DNA of 64,000 nt from Cordia subcordata. Its lineage: Eukaryota > Streptophyta > Magnoliopsida > Boraginales > Cordiaceae. A program made the translations under genes and the position numbers. This document shows positions 44,436 to 55,196 of the stretch, in pieces; the stretch's first letter is position 1; the number at the start of each line of letters is the position of its first letter. The DNA is taken from assembly GCA_028554755.1 (NCBI GenBank), contig JAPTOF010000003.1:12560001-12624000 (forward strand). The letters run 5' to 3'. A model generated the notes under the pieces. That model was not told where the DNA came from and made no database searches. It saw only the letters and a list, made by a program, of their open reading frames with translations.

Positions 44436-44702
44436 TTGGTAGTGAAATTCATTAAGAAGAACATTTTCTTTAGATTTGGAGTCCCCAGGGTCTTAATTAG
44501 TGTTAGGGGATTGCATTTTCATCATAGGACTTTAGAGGCTTTTTTGAGAAAATATTCGGTCACCCATAAGGTAGCTACTCCTTATCACTCGCAAACTAGT
44601 GGACAAGTATAGGGCTTATTGGGCCATTAAGGCTTTAAATTTTGATTTCGCAACAGCAGGTGAGAAAAGGAAGCTTGACCTAGCGGAGTTAGAAGAGCTT
44701 AG
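44436..44702 (+). pseudogene. pol: Integrase scrap of an Athila-type element
   Basis: Matches the integrase of P1/P2: FFRFGVPRVLIS then a changed catalytic stretch (SVRG, expected SDGG), [27 protein letters not shown]. At about 44607 it jumps some 350 bp ahead to GLLGH*GFKF ([11 protein letters not shown] region) and ends EELR at the P2 LTR. The host of P2 is thus another gypsy copy. Confidence 0.78.
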
Positions 44703-45200
44703 TGATATGTTGTGTTTTTGTGCACGTTTATGCTTTTATTTTTCTTTGTTTAAGAGGTATCTTGAGCTTTAAAAGATGCATTAGTATAGCACATATACTA
44801 AAGTTAGGCTTAAGTGTAAGCAAATATACATAGTTGAGTTTCTAAGTCAAATGCTATACTAAATGCTTGATTTTGTGCCTGGGCTAAAATGGATCTTGAA
44901 CGAGGATGGATGATGAAGATAGAAGAGGTACGAGTCATGTGATGAAGGCCAAGAGCAAGAAAGAGACAATAGACGACCAATTGGAGGAGCCGGTCGACCT
45001 AGAAAAATTGCCGGTCGACCGGCTAAATTGACTGGCGACTCTAGAGAGAAGCCCAAAAATTGCCAGCCGATTTCCCCTAAAGAGCCGGCCGACCAGCAAA
45101 GTCGACCAGCCAATCCAAAGAGCATCAATTTCGAAGTTGGACGAGATAAGAAGAAAATCCAGTCGACTAGCTATGTCGATCAACTGTGGGTGGCATATGC

Positions 45201-45207
45201 TATAAAA
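45201..45207 (+). promoter_or_regulatory. TATA box of P2 5' LTR
   Basis: TATAAAA followed by ACTCGACCTTTTAGC, at the conserved offset of about 500 nt. Confidence 0.55.
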
Positions 45208-46011
45208 ACTCGACCTTTTAGCTTTTAAATGGGATTTTTTAGAGACCCATACACAAACCCATTTCTCACACACAAAACCCTATTCTCACCCATCTCTGAT
45301 TCACACACTAACACACACACACACCCACTTGAAATTAAGCTAATTTTGGAGGATTTAAACACTACTTGGAGAAGATTTGCTCAAGTTTGTAAAGAAAAAA
45401 GAGAGAATGAAAGGGGAGATTTCTATAACCTCTTTCATTCTTATTTACTTCAAGCTTGAGTAGATAATTTAGGGTACCTCACTTGTGCAATGGGATGATA
45501 TATTCTCTTTATTATGGGATTTTATTGGCTTATATATATATACATACTTTGTTCCTATTTTTATAAGCTTTATATCAATTCATGTCCATGTGTTTGATGT
45601 AATTCTTGACTGAGTTGTATATATATAGATTGAGTTGTATTTGTTATAGAACACTTTTAATCCTCAGATTATGCATATCTGTGTGATTATGAATAATATG
45701 AAGTGGGTTCATTCTATTCATGTCTATGTGAGTGTGAAATATGCCTTATAGTGAATGCAAGCTCAATCAATGCTACATGTTGACAATTGAAGGCTTTCAA
45801 TGGCGTAAATCTAACCCGCTAGTGGTTGTATCGTGGATAGGACATCATACTCACAACATCTTGCCTTAGAACATCTAGAATTACACTCACTAGGTATTAA
45901 TCCACCTTAGTGCCACTAAAATGACAGTACATAAGTCAGGACAAGTCTAGGTCAAGTCCTTTTTAGCTTTAAATGTAGCTAGTAGGAGTCAGGATAGGCT
46001 TAGTCGACCTC

Positions 46012-46031
46012 TTAGCTTTAAATCTAGCTAA
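46012..46031 (+). repeat. LTR stem-loop in P2, A-T variant
   Basis: TTAGCT-N8-AGCTAA with perfect arms. Confidence 0.7.
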
Positions 46032-46582
46032 TTGTTTAAGAACTAGGTTAGGATTGTTCGAGGGCATCTAGGTAGCTTTCTTGTCCCTCCTATGGCCTTA
46101 GGTACATAAAGACCATGCTATAGCTCTAAGTATACATGCTTAGAGATGGACTTGCACTAAGTCTTAGGGTGTAATTGGGACACTAGTTAGTTGCTTAGTA
46201 GTTGAAGCTTTATGTAGAAAGCCAATCTCTGAATCCCATAGTATAGAGACACTAAATCACCCATTCACAAGTGTGGGTCACCCGATCACCTTTCCCTTGT
46301 TTCAATCCCCTAAGTTAGCTTAGTTCTTTCCTTCATTTCCTTAGTGCATTATAGTGTAGTCTCTCATCTTTTTCCCTTAGCTCCCAAAAATCCAAAAAGT
46401 ACAAAAACATGTTAGTTTAGGTCTCCTTTTTAAGCTTCTTCTAGAGTACGCTAGCATAGAATTTCTTCCACAAATTAATGCCTCCCTGTGGTTTGACACC
46501 CATACATGTACACACTATTGTACATGATCCGTACGTTTGTAGGCCTTTTAGGACTTGCGCCAGAAAAGCATGGCCAAGTTCT

Positions 46583-46596
46583 TGGCACCATTGTTG
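46583..46596 (+). promoter_or_regulatory. P2 primer binding site, decayed
   Basis: TGGCACCATTGTTG against TGGCGCCGTTGCCG: all four changes are transitions, mostly where CpG once stood. Confidence 0.7.
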
Positions 46597-46860
46597 AGGA
46601 GGCACTGTGGTTTCCATTCTTTGCATGTGTTCTTGATAATTACTTTTATTGTTTTCTTACTTTTTTTTATAGTTTTTTTAGTTTTGCTTATCTTGTTTAT
46701 TGTTTATATTATCTTGCTTTAGTTCTTGTTTATCTATTACAGCTTTTGTTTTTGTTTTTGTTTTTAGTAGACTTTCTAGGATTGTGGTTTATTTGCTGTA
46801 ATTTTAGGAATATAGAAGTTTTTTAGGGGTTGAAGTGGCCAGAGTTAGGATAGTTTGCGC
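46597..46860 (+). other. P2 leader
   Basis: T-rich untranslated leader between primer site and gag, ending in GGGGTTGAAGTGGCC, a block shared with the M0 and P3 leaders. Confidence 0.6.
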
Positions 46861-48420
46861 ATGCTTGGTAGGAGATCCCTTAGAAATCCCCTAGTTCCTT
46901 TTAATCCCAAACCCAATAGGATTGCAAGGCATTTTAGGAATTTAAGAGATCTTCTTGAAGAGATAGGTGATCCAAATCATCCTCCTAATCCTCCTATTCC
47001 CCCAATGTATCCCGTTCCACCTCATGATCACCATGGGCATCAAGCCCAAGATCGTTTTAGACAAGAGCTTCGTAGACCGGAACCACCTAGAGTTGAGGAA
47101 CCAACTCTTAGGCAATTCTTTCTCTCGGAAGCCTTTGAGCCTAATTTGGCCATCCAAATTTTGGGTTTAGGGGAGATGAACTTCGAGAATAAGCCTAATA
47201 GGTTGGCCATGCTTTTTTCCTTTTACGAGGGAAGTAATGAGGGTCCTCTAGAGCATATCATGAATTTTGTTAAGATGAGTTCTACTCTCCATGTCCCCAA
47301 TGTCTCCAAAGAGGTCATACATCTAAGATTGTTTCCTTTCTCTCTTAAGGATAAGGTTAGGGCTTGGTTGCATTCCTTACCTAATGGTTGCATTACTACA
47401 TGGGCTGAGCTTCAATCTAAGTTCTTTCAAAAATTTTATCCCATGGCAAAGATGGTCGACCTTAGGACCGCCATTATGACTTTCTCCCAACATGATCTAC
47501 AATCCTTTCATGAGGCTTCGGAGAGGTTCAAGGACCTTGTTAGACAATGCCCACATAACAGGTACGGCAATCATAACCTACTGCAATATTTCTTTCAAGG
47601 TTTAAATGAACAAAATAGGATGATGGTCAACGTCACCTTCAGTGATGGCTTCTATCTCTTGAGACAGACTGATGCATGGGAGAAAATGGAGTTGATGGCT
47701 AAAAATTCTTTTCAAAATTTTGCTATGGAAATGTTTAGTCAGGGAGGTAATAGGAAATCTGTTAATAAGGTTGAAGTTTCCTTATATTTACCCTCTAAGG
47801 TAGAGGCTTTAATGAATAAGTTAGATCAATTCATTTCATTATCTCTTTCATCTCATGGTTATAAGCCTAGTTCCATAGGTTCTTTCTCTATCTCTTAGTT
47901 GTTGAGGTTTGTGCATTGTGTTCCGAGTCATCTCATGAGATCATAGCTTACCTTTTAGCATCCCAATTTCCCAAATTCATGAAAGAGCAAGTGTGTGCCA
48001 CACAAGGTTATTCTTGTAAATACAATCTGTACTCAAACACATATAATCTGAGTTGGAGGGACAACCAAAAGTTTTCTTAGAGACAAGGTCAACACGAGTC
48101 TAGTTTACATGTCCAAGCTCCTTCCCAGCAGTGACCCCGTCCTCAATATCCCTAAGGTTTCTATCATCTTAATTATCCCCATTTCCCTAGTGCTTCTTAA
48201 CCTTAGGCTTTACCTGCTCCTTCTAGTAGCTAGCTTCCTAGCAACGATGTGATGAAGTTAATGCAGTTTATTTAGAATCAACAATAGGTATTAGCAAGTC
48301 AGTAGCAGGAGTTAGCTGATAGTAGGCAAGAGATGGGTAGCTATAGGCAGTAGATGGCTAGGTTTGAGACACAACTAGGATAGATTGCTACGCAATTGAG
48401 TGTTAGAGACCCAAGAAATT
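46861..48420 (+). pseudogene. gag: P2 gag (longest open frame of the window)
   Basis: ATG at 46861 (MLGRRSLRNPLVPFNPKPNR). Open for 345 codons to the stop at 47896. A proline-rich segment (PPNPPIPPMYPVPP) is followed by PTLRQFFLSEAFEPNLAI, the Retrotrans_gag core HLRLFPFSLKDKVRAWLHSL, ITTWAELQSKFFQKFYPMAK, TFSQHDLQSFHEASERFKDL and FFQGLNEQNRMMVN. After the stop, the zinc knuckle CALCSESSHEIIAY has Y for the last C (47912-47955). The tail to 48420 is frameshifted. Relatively well preserved compared with its pol. Confidence 0.9.
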
Positions 48421-49830
48421 ACCTTCTAAACCGAAGGTAAACCTTAGACTCCAGTCCTGTTCCTCTACCAATACTATTTATTCCTCCAAGGCCCAGGCTA
48501 AAGCCGTCACCACTCTTAGTAGCAGTGAGGTAGTGGATAATAGAGTAGGAGTTGAATTTAGAGTGCCTACACCCAGTGGTCCTTTTGAATCTATAGAGCC
48601 ATATAATGGCCCTGTTGAGTGGGATTCTAGAGAGGGTCTTGTTAAAAAAGTTGAGCCTACTAGAGACCACAGAGAGAGTAGTACTTCCCACCCTCATTGG
48701 GAGGGAAAGAAGCCTATTGATGATTCCCATGTGTCTAGAGGTATTAAACCTAGAGTTTCTTTTCCATTTGTCTTAGAAAGTCCTACACCTAGTGACGATT
48801 CTAGGTTTTTCAAGGTTTTAGAGCATCTTAAGGACATTAAGGTCAATCTTCCTTTGATAGATGCGATCCTTTTCACCCCTTACTATTCTAAGTTCTTCAA
48901 GGATCTTTGTCCAAGGAAACATAGGTCATCGAGCATTTCTAAGAAGGTGTGGCTTACGGAGAAGGTGAGTAGTATTTGTACTTCGGGCCTCCCGGCTAAA
49001 ATAAGTGACCCCGGAGCTTTCACCATCCTTGTAGGATTAAAGAGACCCAGATTGATCACACCTTGCTATATTTAGGGTCTAGTGTGAATATTCCCTACTT
49101 TGTCTATTAGTAACTAGGTCTAAGTGAGCTGTCCCCTACACATGTTACTCTTCAGCTAGCTAATAGGACTAAGTGTAGATCTAGGGGTGTGATAGAGGAC
49201 GTTATAGTCCAGGTAGGTGAGTTCGTGTACCCTGTTGCCTTCATAGTGTTAGATATGGATTCGGGACACGACTCTAGACATTCTACACCCATTCTTCTAG
49301 GATGCCCCTTTCTTGCCACCATAGATGCCATTATTCATTATAGGTCGGGGTTATTAAAGATGAAAATTTGGAAATTTGAGGTCCACTATAAAGGCTGCCG
49401 AGGTGGTGAGTAGGGCTAGTATAGGAAGAAATGGTAGAGAAAAGTATCGTAAGGTCGATGTGATTGATTCTTGTGTCAAGGAGTTTGTAGAAAGAGCTAT
49501 GACCGATAAAGAAGATTTGAGAAAATTTGAGGAATTGTTGTCTAGCTTTGATTTGGAGACCTTAGAGCAAAAGTGTATAGCTTTTACCTCCATAGTTGAG
49601 AGCTATTCGATTGATAAGTCACTTGAGGTTAACCCTTCTATTCTTGATTCTAGTGATGTTCCCATTGATGATGTTGAGGTTGAGAACCCCTTGGTCGAGC
49701 CTACTCCTTTAGAGCTTAAACCCCTTCCTGCCCATTTGAAATCTGTATTCCTAGGCCCTACTGAGACCCTTCTAGTTATCATAGCTTTTAATCTTTCTAG
49801 TGAGCATAAGGAGCATCTCTAAGAGATTTT
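48421..49830 (+). pseudogene. pol: P2 protease region
   Basis: 48533-49075 is open: a charged linker, VLEHLKDIKVNLPLIDAILF, KKVWLTEKVSSICTSGL, SDPGAFTI. The active site at about 49065 reads LLYLGSSVN where LLDLGASVN is expected, so the catalytic aspartate is tyrosine. The second half is open (49189-49413): GEFVYPVAFIVLDMD, STPILLGCPFLATIDAIIH. 49376-49822 is the Glu/Ser-rich linker into RT. Confidence 0.84.
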
Positions 49831-50107
49831 TAGGAGACATAGGAAGGCTATAGAGTGGAAAATTGATGATTTGAGAGGGACCCTTCGGTTTGCATGCATC
49901 GTATTTACCTTAAGGATTGAGCCATTTCTTCTAAGGAGATGCAAAGGCGGCTAAACCCACATGTGAGTGAAGTAGTTAAGAAAGAGATCATTAAGCTTTT
50001 AGATGCAGGGATTATTTATCTGATCTTTGATAATGAGTGTTTTAGCCCGGTTCAAGTTGTCCCTAAGAAGTCTGAGATCACGGTTGTTGAGAATGAGAGA
50101 AGAGAGC
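49831..50107 (+). pseudogene. pol: P2 reverse transcriptase, 5' part
   Basis: RT start region: MQRRLNPHVSEVVKKEIIKL, DAGIIYLIFDNECFSPVQ, VVPKKSEITVVENERREL. It stops at 50107 where the solo LTR is inserted; the frame continues at 51906 with IPTRTLTGWKVCIDYRKLN, so the break is clean. Confidence 0.87.
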
Positions 50108-51900
50108 TGATGTGTTTGTTTTGTGTGTGCTTATGCATTACAAGTATATACTTGTTTTGAGGTGCTTTAAACTTCATTTGGTGTATTAGTATAGCATTTA
50201 AGTCATACTTGGTCATATTAGAGTTTACGCGTTCATAGTTGAAGTTAAGACTTAAATGCTACATAAATGCGCATTTATTGCTTATTTTAGGTATGATTTG
50301 GGGAGATAATTAGAGCTTGATTGAGGGTGCTTGGTGTATGGAACAAATCCAAGGGTGTTTTGGACAAAAAGGAATAAAGAAAAGTGCCCTTGGAAATGGC
50401 CGGGCAAAAGAAGGAGCGACCGAGGTGAAACCGAGCGCAACGTGAGCCAAATTTAGAGTTTGCAACCTAAAAAGGACATGGAAATATTTTAGGGTGCAAA
50501 ATAATGGCTTGGGAGATCCCTCACAATGATATGAATCCATGAAAAAAATGGTGTACGAATCGAAGCCAAAATGAGCAAGATATGGACATTTTACTGTCAA
50601 GACTGGTTGACCTCCTGTCAAGGCCGGTCGACCGGCTGAGGTCCCCCGGCCAGATCAGAATCTAGGCCAATTTTAGTCGGACAACTTAGCCCCAAAGTCG
50701 GACGACTTGTTCGGCCCCTGGCTGGACCTGCTGAAAGCTCTATTGAAGTCACTTTTCAACCCTTTTTGAGAGAGAACAACACCCAAATCAAACATCCATT
50801 TCCATAAACCCAAAATCCACTTAAAACCCACCCATACACTAAATCCCACATCAATTCCATCCATTAAAAAGCTTGGATTTGAAGATCAAACAAGGATTTG
50901 GAGGGTTTTGGAGCAAGATTTGCAAAGAGCAAGCAAGGATAATGAGGGAGCTCTATATTCTTCTCTTTTCTTATCTACAATATGTTAGATTAGCTCTAGA
51001 TTAGGGAGGATTTCTATTTTTGTAATGGATTGAGGATTTTAACACTTGTTTTGAGATATTGATGGTTGTATACACATGCTATGTTCTTATATTCTTATGG
51101 CTTGAAATTGAACATGTCAAGGTGTTTGATGAAATGCCTGTATGAGTTTGCATGTGTAATTTGTGCTTAGATTCTAATGGTAGTGGCCTCACCTTAGCCT
51201 TAATCCATGCTAATGGCATGAGCCCTACTTGCAACGACATTTGTGTTGATTAATTGTGTTCTTTATGCCTTTAATATAGTATGTGATCACCTCTAGAATG
51301 AAACATGGCTAAAAAGGTATTGCTATCACTTGCTTGACCTAAGGGACTTAATCTCTAGTTTAAAACATAACTAAAAGGTTAGACTCTCTATTAGGACATT
51401 AATCAATACCCAAGGAACATAGAACTAGACCCAAAAGCCATAGCTAGCTAGGACAAACCTATACTTCTAATTGGGCCCGATTAGGGATAGGATCGCACCA
51501 ATTGTTAGAGATGGTAAGTCTAGTAATCTAAGCCCACAATTAGAGTAATCAAACCATCAATAACTTCAAAACAAAGTTAAGAACCCAAATCCATTCCAAA
51601 TGAGCAATCACCCCTAAGTTCCCCCAAAAACTTTGTAGATCCTTACTTTTCATAGCTTGTTTATTCCACTATTCCCATTAGTCAAGTTTATTTTCCCTTA
51701 GTTTAGGTTTAATTTAGAGCTCCAATTAATCCAAAAACCCAAAAAAGTATAGGTAGGACCACACGTAGCTAGTGTAAGATGTACTTTTACATTAGAACCG
51801 CACTTAGATAGCCTCCTTGTGGACACGACCCCGCACTCGCACATATTATACTGCCGCACCCCGTGCGCTTGCGAGTAACACTCTTAAAGGTTTACGATCA
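50108..51900 (+). repeat. Solo LTR inserted in P2 reverse transcriptase
   Basis: TGATGTGTTTG to TTTACGATCA, 1793 bp, with flanks AGAGC (50103-50107) and ATAGC (51901-51905), a target duplication with one change. AAGGCCGGTCGACCGGCTG at 50622-50640. No TTRGCT stem-loops; it carries the GAAACATGGCTAAAAAGG-type blocks. Closest relative in the window is the M0 LTR. Confidence 0.88.
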
Positions 51901-52480
51901 ATAGCTTATCCCTACACGTACTCTCACGGGGTGGAAAGTTTGTATTGATTATAGGAAGCTCAACTCCAAAGCTAGGAAGGATCATTTCCCATTGCCTTTT
52001 CTCGATCAGATCTTAGGTAGAGTAGCTGGGCATACCTACTATTGTTTTCTAAATGCCTATTTGGGGTTATAATCAGATTCTCGTGTTTCCTGAGGACCAA
52101 GAGAAGACCATCTTTACTTGTCCCTATGGCACTTTTGCCTATAGGAGAATACCCTTTAGTTTATGTAATGCCTCAACGACATTTCAGAGATGTATGATGG
52201 CCATTTTTAGTGACATAATAGAAAAGCATTTAGAGATTTTCGTGGATGACTTCTCAATCTTTGGAGATATTTTTGATGAGTGCTTGAGTCATCTCTCTTT
52301 AGTCATAGACCGATGTGTGGAAAAGAATCTAGTGTTAAGTTGGGGAAGTCCCACTTCATGGTGCAACGAGGGATAGTGTTAGGTCATGTTGTTTTATCTT
52401 GTGGAATTCAAGTCGACCCGGCTAAGGTAGAATTAATGGAAAAGTTACCTGTCCCTAAGTCAAGGATGTTAGATCTTTTC
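51901..52480 (+). pseudogene. pol: P2 reverse transcriptase, 3' part
   Basis: After the solo LTR: GWKVCIDYRKLNSKARKDHF, PLPFLDQILGRVAGHTYYCF, a one-base shift at about 52050, then TIFTCPYGTFAYRRIPFSLC, FQRCMMAIFSDIIEKHLEIF and VDDFSIFGD with both palm aspartates intact (52242-52265), SLVIDRCVEKNLVL. Best-preserved catalytic box of the gypsy RTs here. Ends near 52480 after another shift and stop. Confidence 0.88.
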
Positions 52481-53130
52481 TAGGCATGTAGTACTCTACC
52501 ATAAGTTCATTAAGGATTTTAGCTATATAGCACACCCCTTGTTTAGTCTTTTAGCACAAGATGTCTCTTTTGAGTTTGATGATGAGAGTTTTGATAGGCT
52601 TAAATCCTTATTGTCTACATCCCCGATTATTCAGCCACTTGACTATAGATCCCCATTTGAGGTTATGTGTGACGCATCCCATTATGCAATAGAAGCTAAT
52701 TTAGGTCAACAGCGAGATAAGTTAACCCATGTAGTGTCTTATGCTAATAAGACTCTTGATGAAGCTCAAAAGAACTATACCACCACGTAAACAGAACTTC
52801 TAGCAATAATCTTCTCCCTTGACAAGTTTAGGTCGTACGTCCTAGGGTCCAAAGTGATTATATACATCGATCATGCAGCATTGAGGTATTTGTTATGTAA
52901 GAAAAAATCTAAGCCCCACTTGATTAGGTGGTTGCTCCTTCTTCAAGAATTCGATGTTGAGATCCGAGATAAAAAGGGTAGAGAAAATTTAGTTGCAGAT
53001 CATCTTTCCTGTCTTGTTAGTGAGTCTTCTAGTGATCCATCCCCATTTCGTGATTCATTTCCTGACGAGCAATTGTTTGCAGTTTTCATTACACACCTTG
53101 GTTTGCTCACATAGTTAACTATCTTGCCAT
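52481..53130 (+). pseudogene. pol: P2 RNase H
   Basis: FEVMCDASHYAIEANLGQ (first aspartate), [20 protein letters not shown], then a stop where EKELLAI should begin (52788), [16 protein letters not shown] (aspartate kept), [12 protein letters not shown] (aspartate kept). The last frame ends at 53112. One nonsense codon and a shift separate otherwise good sequence. Confidence 0.87.
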
Positions 53131-54222
53131 AGGGCGATTTCCCTCCCATTGGGAGAAGAAAGAGAGATAGGTTCCTAGCACAAGTTAGACATTTCTTTTG
53201 GGATGATCCCTATCTTTTCAAAGTGTGTGCAAATCAAATGATTCACTGGTGTGTGCCTAAGGATGAGTTTGAGAGTGTGTTGAGCATGTGTCACGATTAG
53301 AGGTGTGGAGGTCATTTTAGTGGGAAGAAGACCACCCGAAGGTCTTCCAATGTGGATTATTTTTGCCCACTCTTTTTTGGGATGCCCATGAATATTGAAA
53401 AAAGTGTTTTAGATGTCAACAATCCGAGTCTACTCTATGAGAAACATAATGCCTTTATCCCTTCTTCTTTCATGTGAGTTATTTGATGTTTAGGGTATAG
53501 ATTTCATGGGTCCATTTCCATCTTCGTTTAGGGACCAATACATTTTAGTGGCCGTTGATTATGTGTCCAAATGAGTTGAAGCCATTCCCACACGCACTAA
53601 TGACCATACAGTAATGGTTAAGCTAGTTAAGGGGAACATTTTCTCTAGATTTGGAGTCCCTAGGGTCTTGATTAGTGATGGGGGTTCGTATTTTCACCAT
53701 AGAACTTTAGAGGCCTTGTTGAGAAGATATTCAGTCACCCACAAGGTAGCAATTTCTTATCACCTGCAAACTAGTGGACAAGTAAAGGTGTCCACTAGGG
53801 AGATCAAGCATATTTTAGAGAAAACGATTAGGCTCGATATAAGCGATTGGTCTATTAGGCAAAATGATGCTTTGTGGGCCTATCGTACCACTTTTAGAAC
53901 TCCCATTGATATGTCTCCATTTCAATTGGTTTGCAGGAAAGCTTGTCACTTGTTGGTAGAAATAGAGAATAGGGCTTATTGGGCCATTAAGGCCTTAAAT
54001 TTTGATTTGGCAAGAGCAGGTGAGAAGCGAAAGCTTGACCTAGTAGAAATGAAGGAGGTTAGGTTTAAGGCATATGAGAACACTAAGATTTGTAAGGATA
54101 GGATGAAGATAATTTATGATAAACATATTCTTAAGAAATCATTCTCTCCCTCCGATAAAGTTTGGTTATTTAACTCATGTTTAAAGCTTTTTCTAGGTAA
54201 GTTCAAATCAAGATGGGATGGT
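53131..54222 (+). pseudogene. pol: P2 integrase, 3' end replaced by LTR
   Basis: The zinc-binding half (53240-53430) is damaged by stops. [12 protein letters not shown] keeps the first aspartate but follows a nonsense codon (W to stop, 53488). The open frame from 53614 gives RFGVPRVLISDGGSYFHHRT (second aspartate kept), HLQTSGQVKVSTREIKH, where the catalytic glutamate is lysine, and [20 protein letters not shown]. After RWDGLYD the reading frame runs into LTR sequence at about 54222, so the C-terminal module, 3' UTR and U3 are missing. Confidence 0.86.
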
Positions 54223-54929
54223 CTGTATGATAAACACTTGCATAATGCTATGATTGGTGGTTCTTCACTAGTAATTAGGCCTGGTTTAGTCTTCCTTGGC
54301 TTTAAACCCAGCCAATAGGTGTCGGGCTAGCTTAATTGACCTTAGGAGGCCTAGTTCTTGGCTTTAAACCTAACCAATGAGTTAGAACCTAGGGTAAGAC
54401 CAATTATAATCACCTAGGAATGTAATTAGCTAATCCGTGCCCTAGTTCATAAGGACCATGCTATACTTCTAGGTAGCTAGCACTTAGAGATAGACCCACA
54501 CCGAGTCTAGAGATTGTAGGAGAGGTTGATTAGATTCCTAGCTTAGAGCACCCTTCTTAGAGAATACCATCAAAGTTAGTCCCATAGCAAAGTTAGTACC
54601 CAAATCACCCATAGTTAAGCGGATTTCACCCATTGCCCTATTTCTTGTGTTAATTCCCTTTTTACTTGCTTATTCTCTCTTACCTTTATTTTTTTTAGTT
54701 TGTTTAGAATAGCTTAATTTACTTTGAGCTCCCTTCACATCTAAAGCAACCAAAAAGAATTCTTAGTTTAGCTTGTTTTCTTTCTAGCTTTCTAGGACAC
54801 ACACTTAGCTTTCATTCTTCCTACCTCCCTGAGGGATCGACCCTGCGTTTTGCACATTAGACTACATGACCTGTGCACTTGTAGGCTTTTAATTAAGCCT
54901 TAGTACTTACTTAGCGAAAAGAAGCATCA
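54223..54929 (+). repeat. LTR 3' part joining P2 to P3
   Basis: Collinear with the R-U5 part of other gypsy LTRs, from AAACACTTGCATAATGC to GAAGCATCA, including the stem-loop 54296-54315 and GATCGACCCTGCG. It has no U3 or TATA. It serves as the 5' LTR remnant of P3 while abutting P2 integrase, which implies a large deletion or recombination. Confidence 0.75.
54296..54315 (+). repeat. LTR stem-loop, G-C variant
   Basis: TTGGCT-N8-AGCCAA with perfect arms. A second, decayed copy (right arm AACCAA) begins at about 54358. Confidence 0.68.
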
Positions 54930-54935
54930 AGTTTT

Positions 54936-54953
54936 TGGCGCCGTTGCCGGGGG
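54936..54953 (+). promoter_or_regulatory. P3 primer binding site (tRNA-Asp type), intact
   Basis: TGGCGCCGTTGCCGGGGG, the best-preserved Athila-type primer site in the window, seven bases after the LTR end. Confidence 0.9.
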
Positions 54954-55196
54954 TGGTTTGTTTGCTTTATTTGTGTCATTTAGCTAGTTACTTGCTTTAT
55001 TTTGCTTCTTTTGCTTAGTAGTTGTTTCCTTGTATTTACCTTCGTTTCCTAGTTTACTTGCTTATTTTTTTTCTTGTTTTGAGTAGTCTACTTTCTTGTT
55101 TTAGTGACTTTAGGATTATGTTTTGTTTGTTGTAGTTTTAGGATGTGTGAAGCTTCGGGGGTTGCAAGAAGTGGAAGGAGATTAGGTTTAGTTTGT
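54954..55196 (+). other. P3 leader
   Basis: T-rich untranslated stretch ending with GGGGTTGCAAGAAGTGGAAG, matching the P2 and M0 leaders. Confidence 0.6.

Larger units (their letters stand above)
44703..46576 (+). repeat. 5' LTR of Athila-type element P2
   Basis: TGATATGTTGTG to CATGGCCA, 1874 bp. TATA box TATAAAA at 45201-45207, preceded by GCCGGTCGACCGGC (45011) and relatives (44990-45180). Stem-loops at about 45963 (one arm base lost) and 46012-46031 (perfect, A-T type). Confidence 0.82.

Noticed and set aside
46506..46826. A hydrophobic 106-codon frame near the end of the P2 LTR
   Set aside because: Crosses the LTR end, primer site and T-rich leader; the apparent membrane segments are T-richness.
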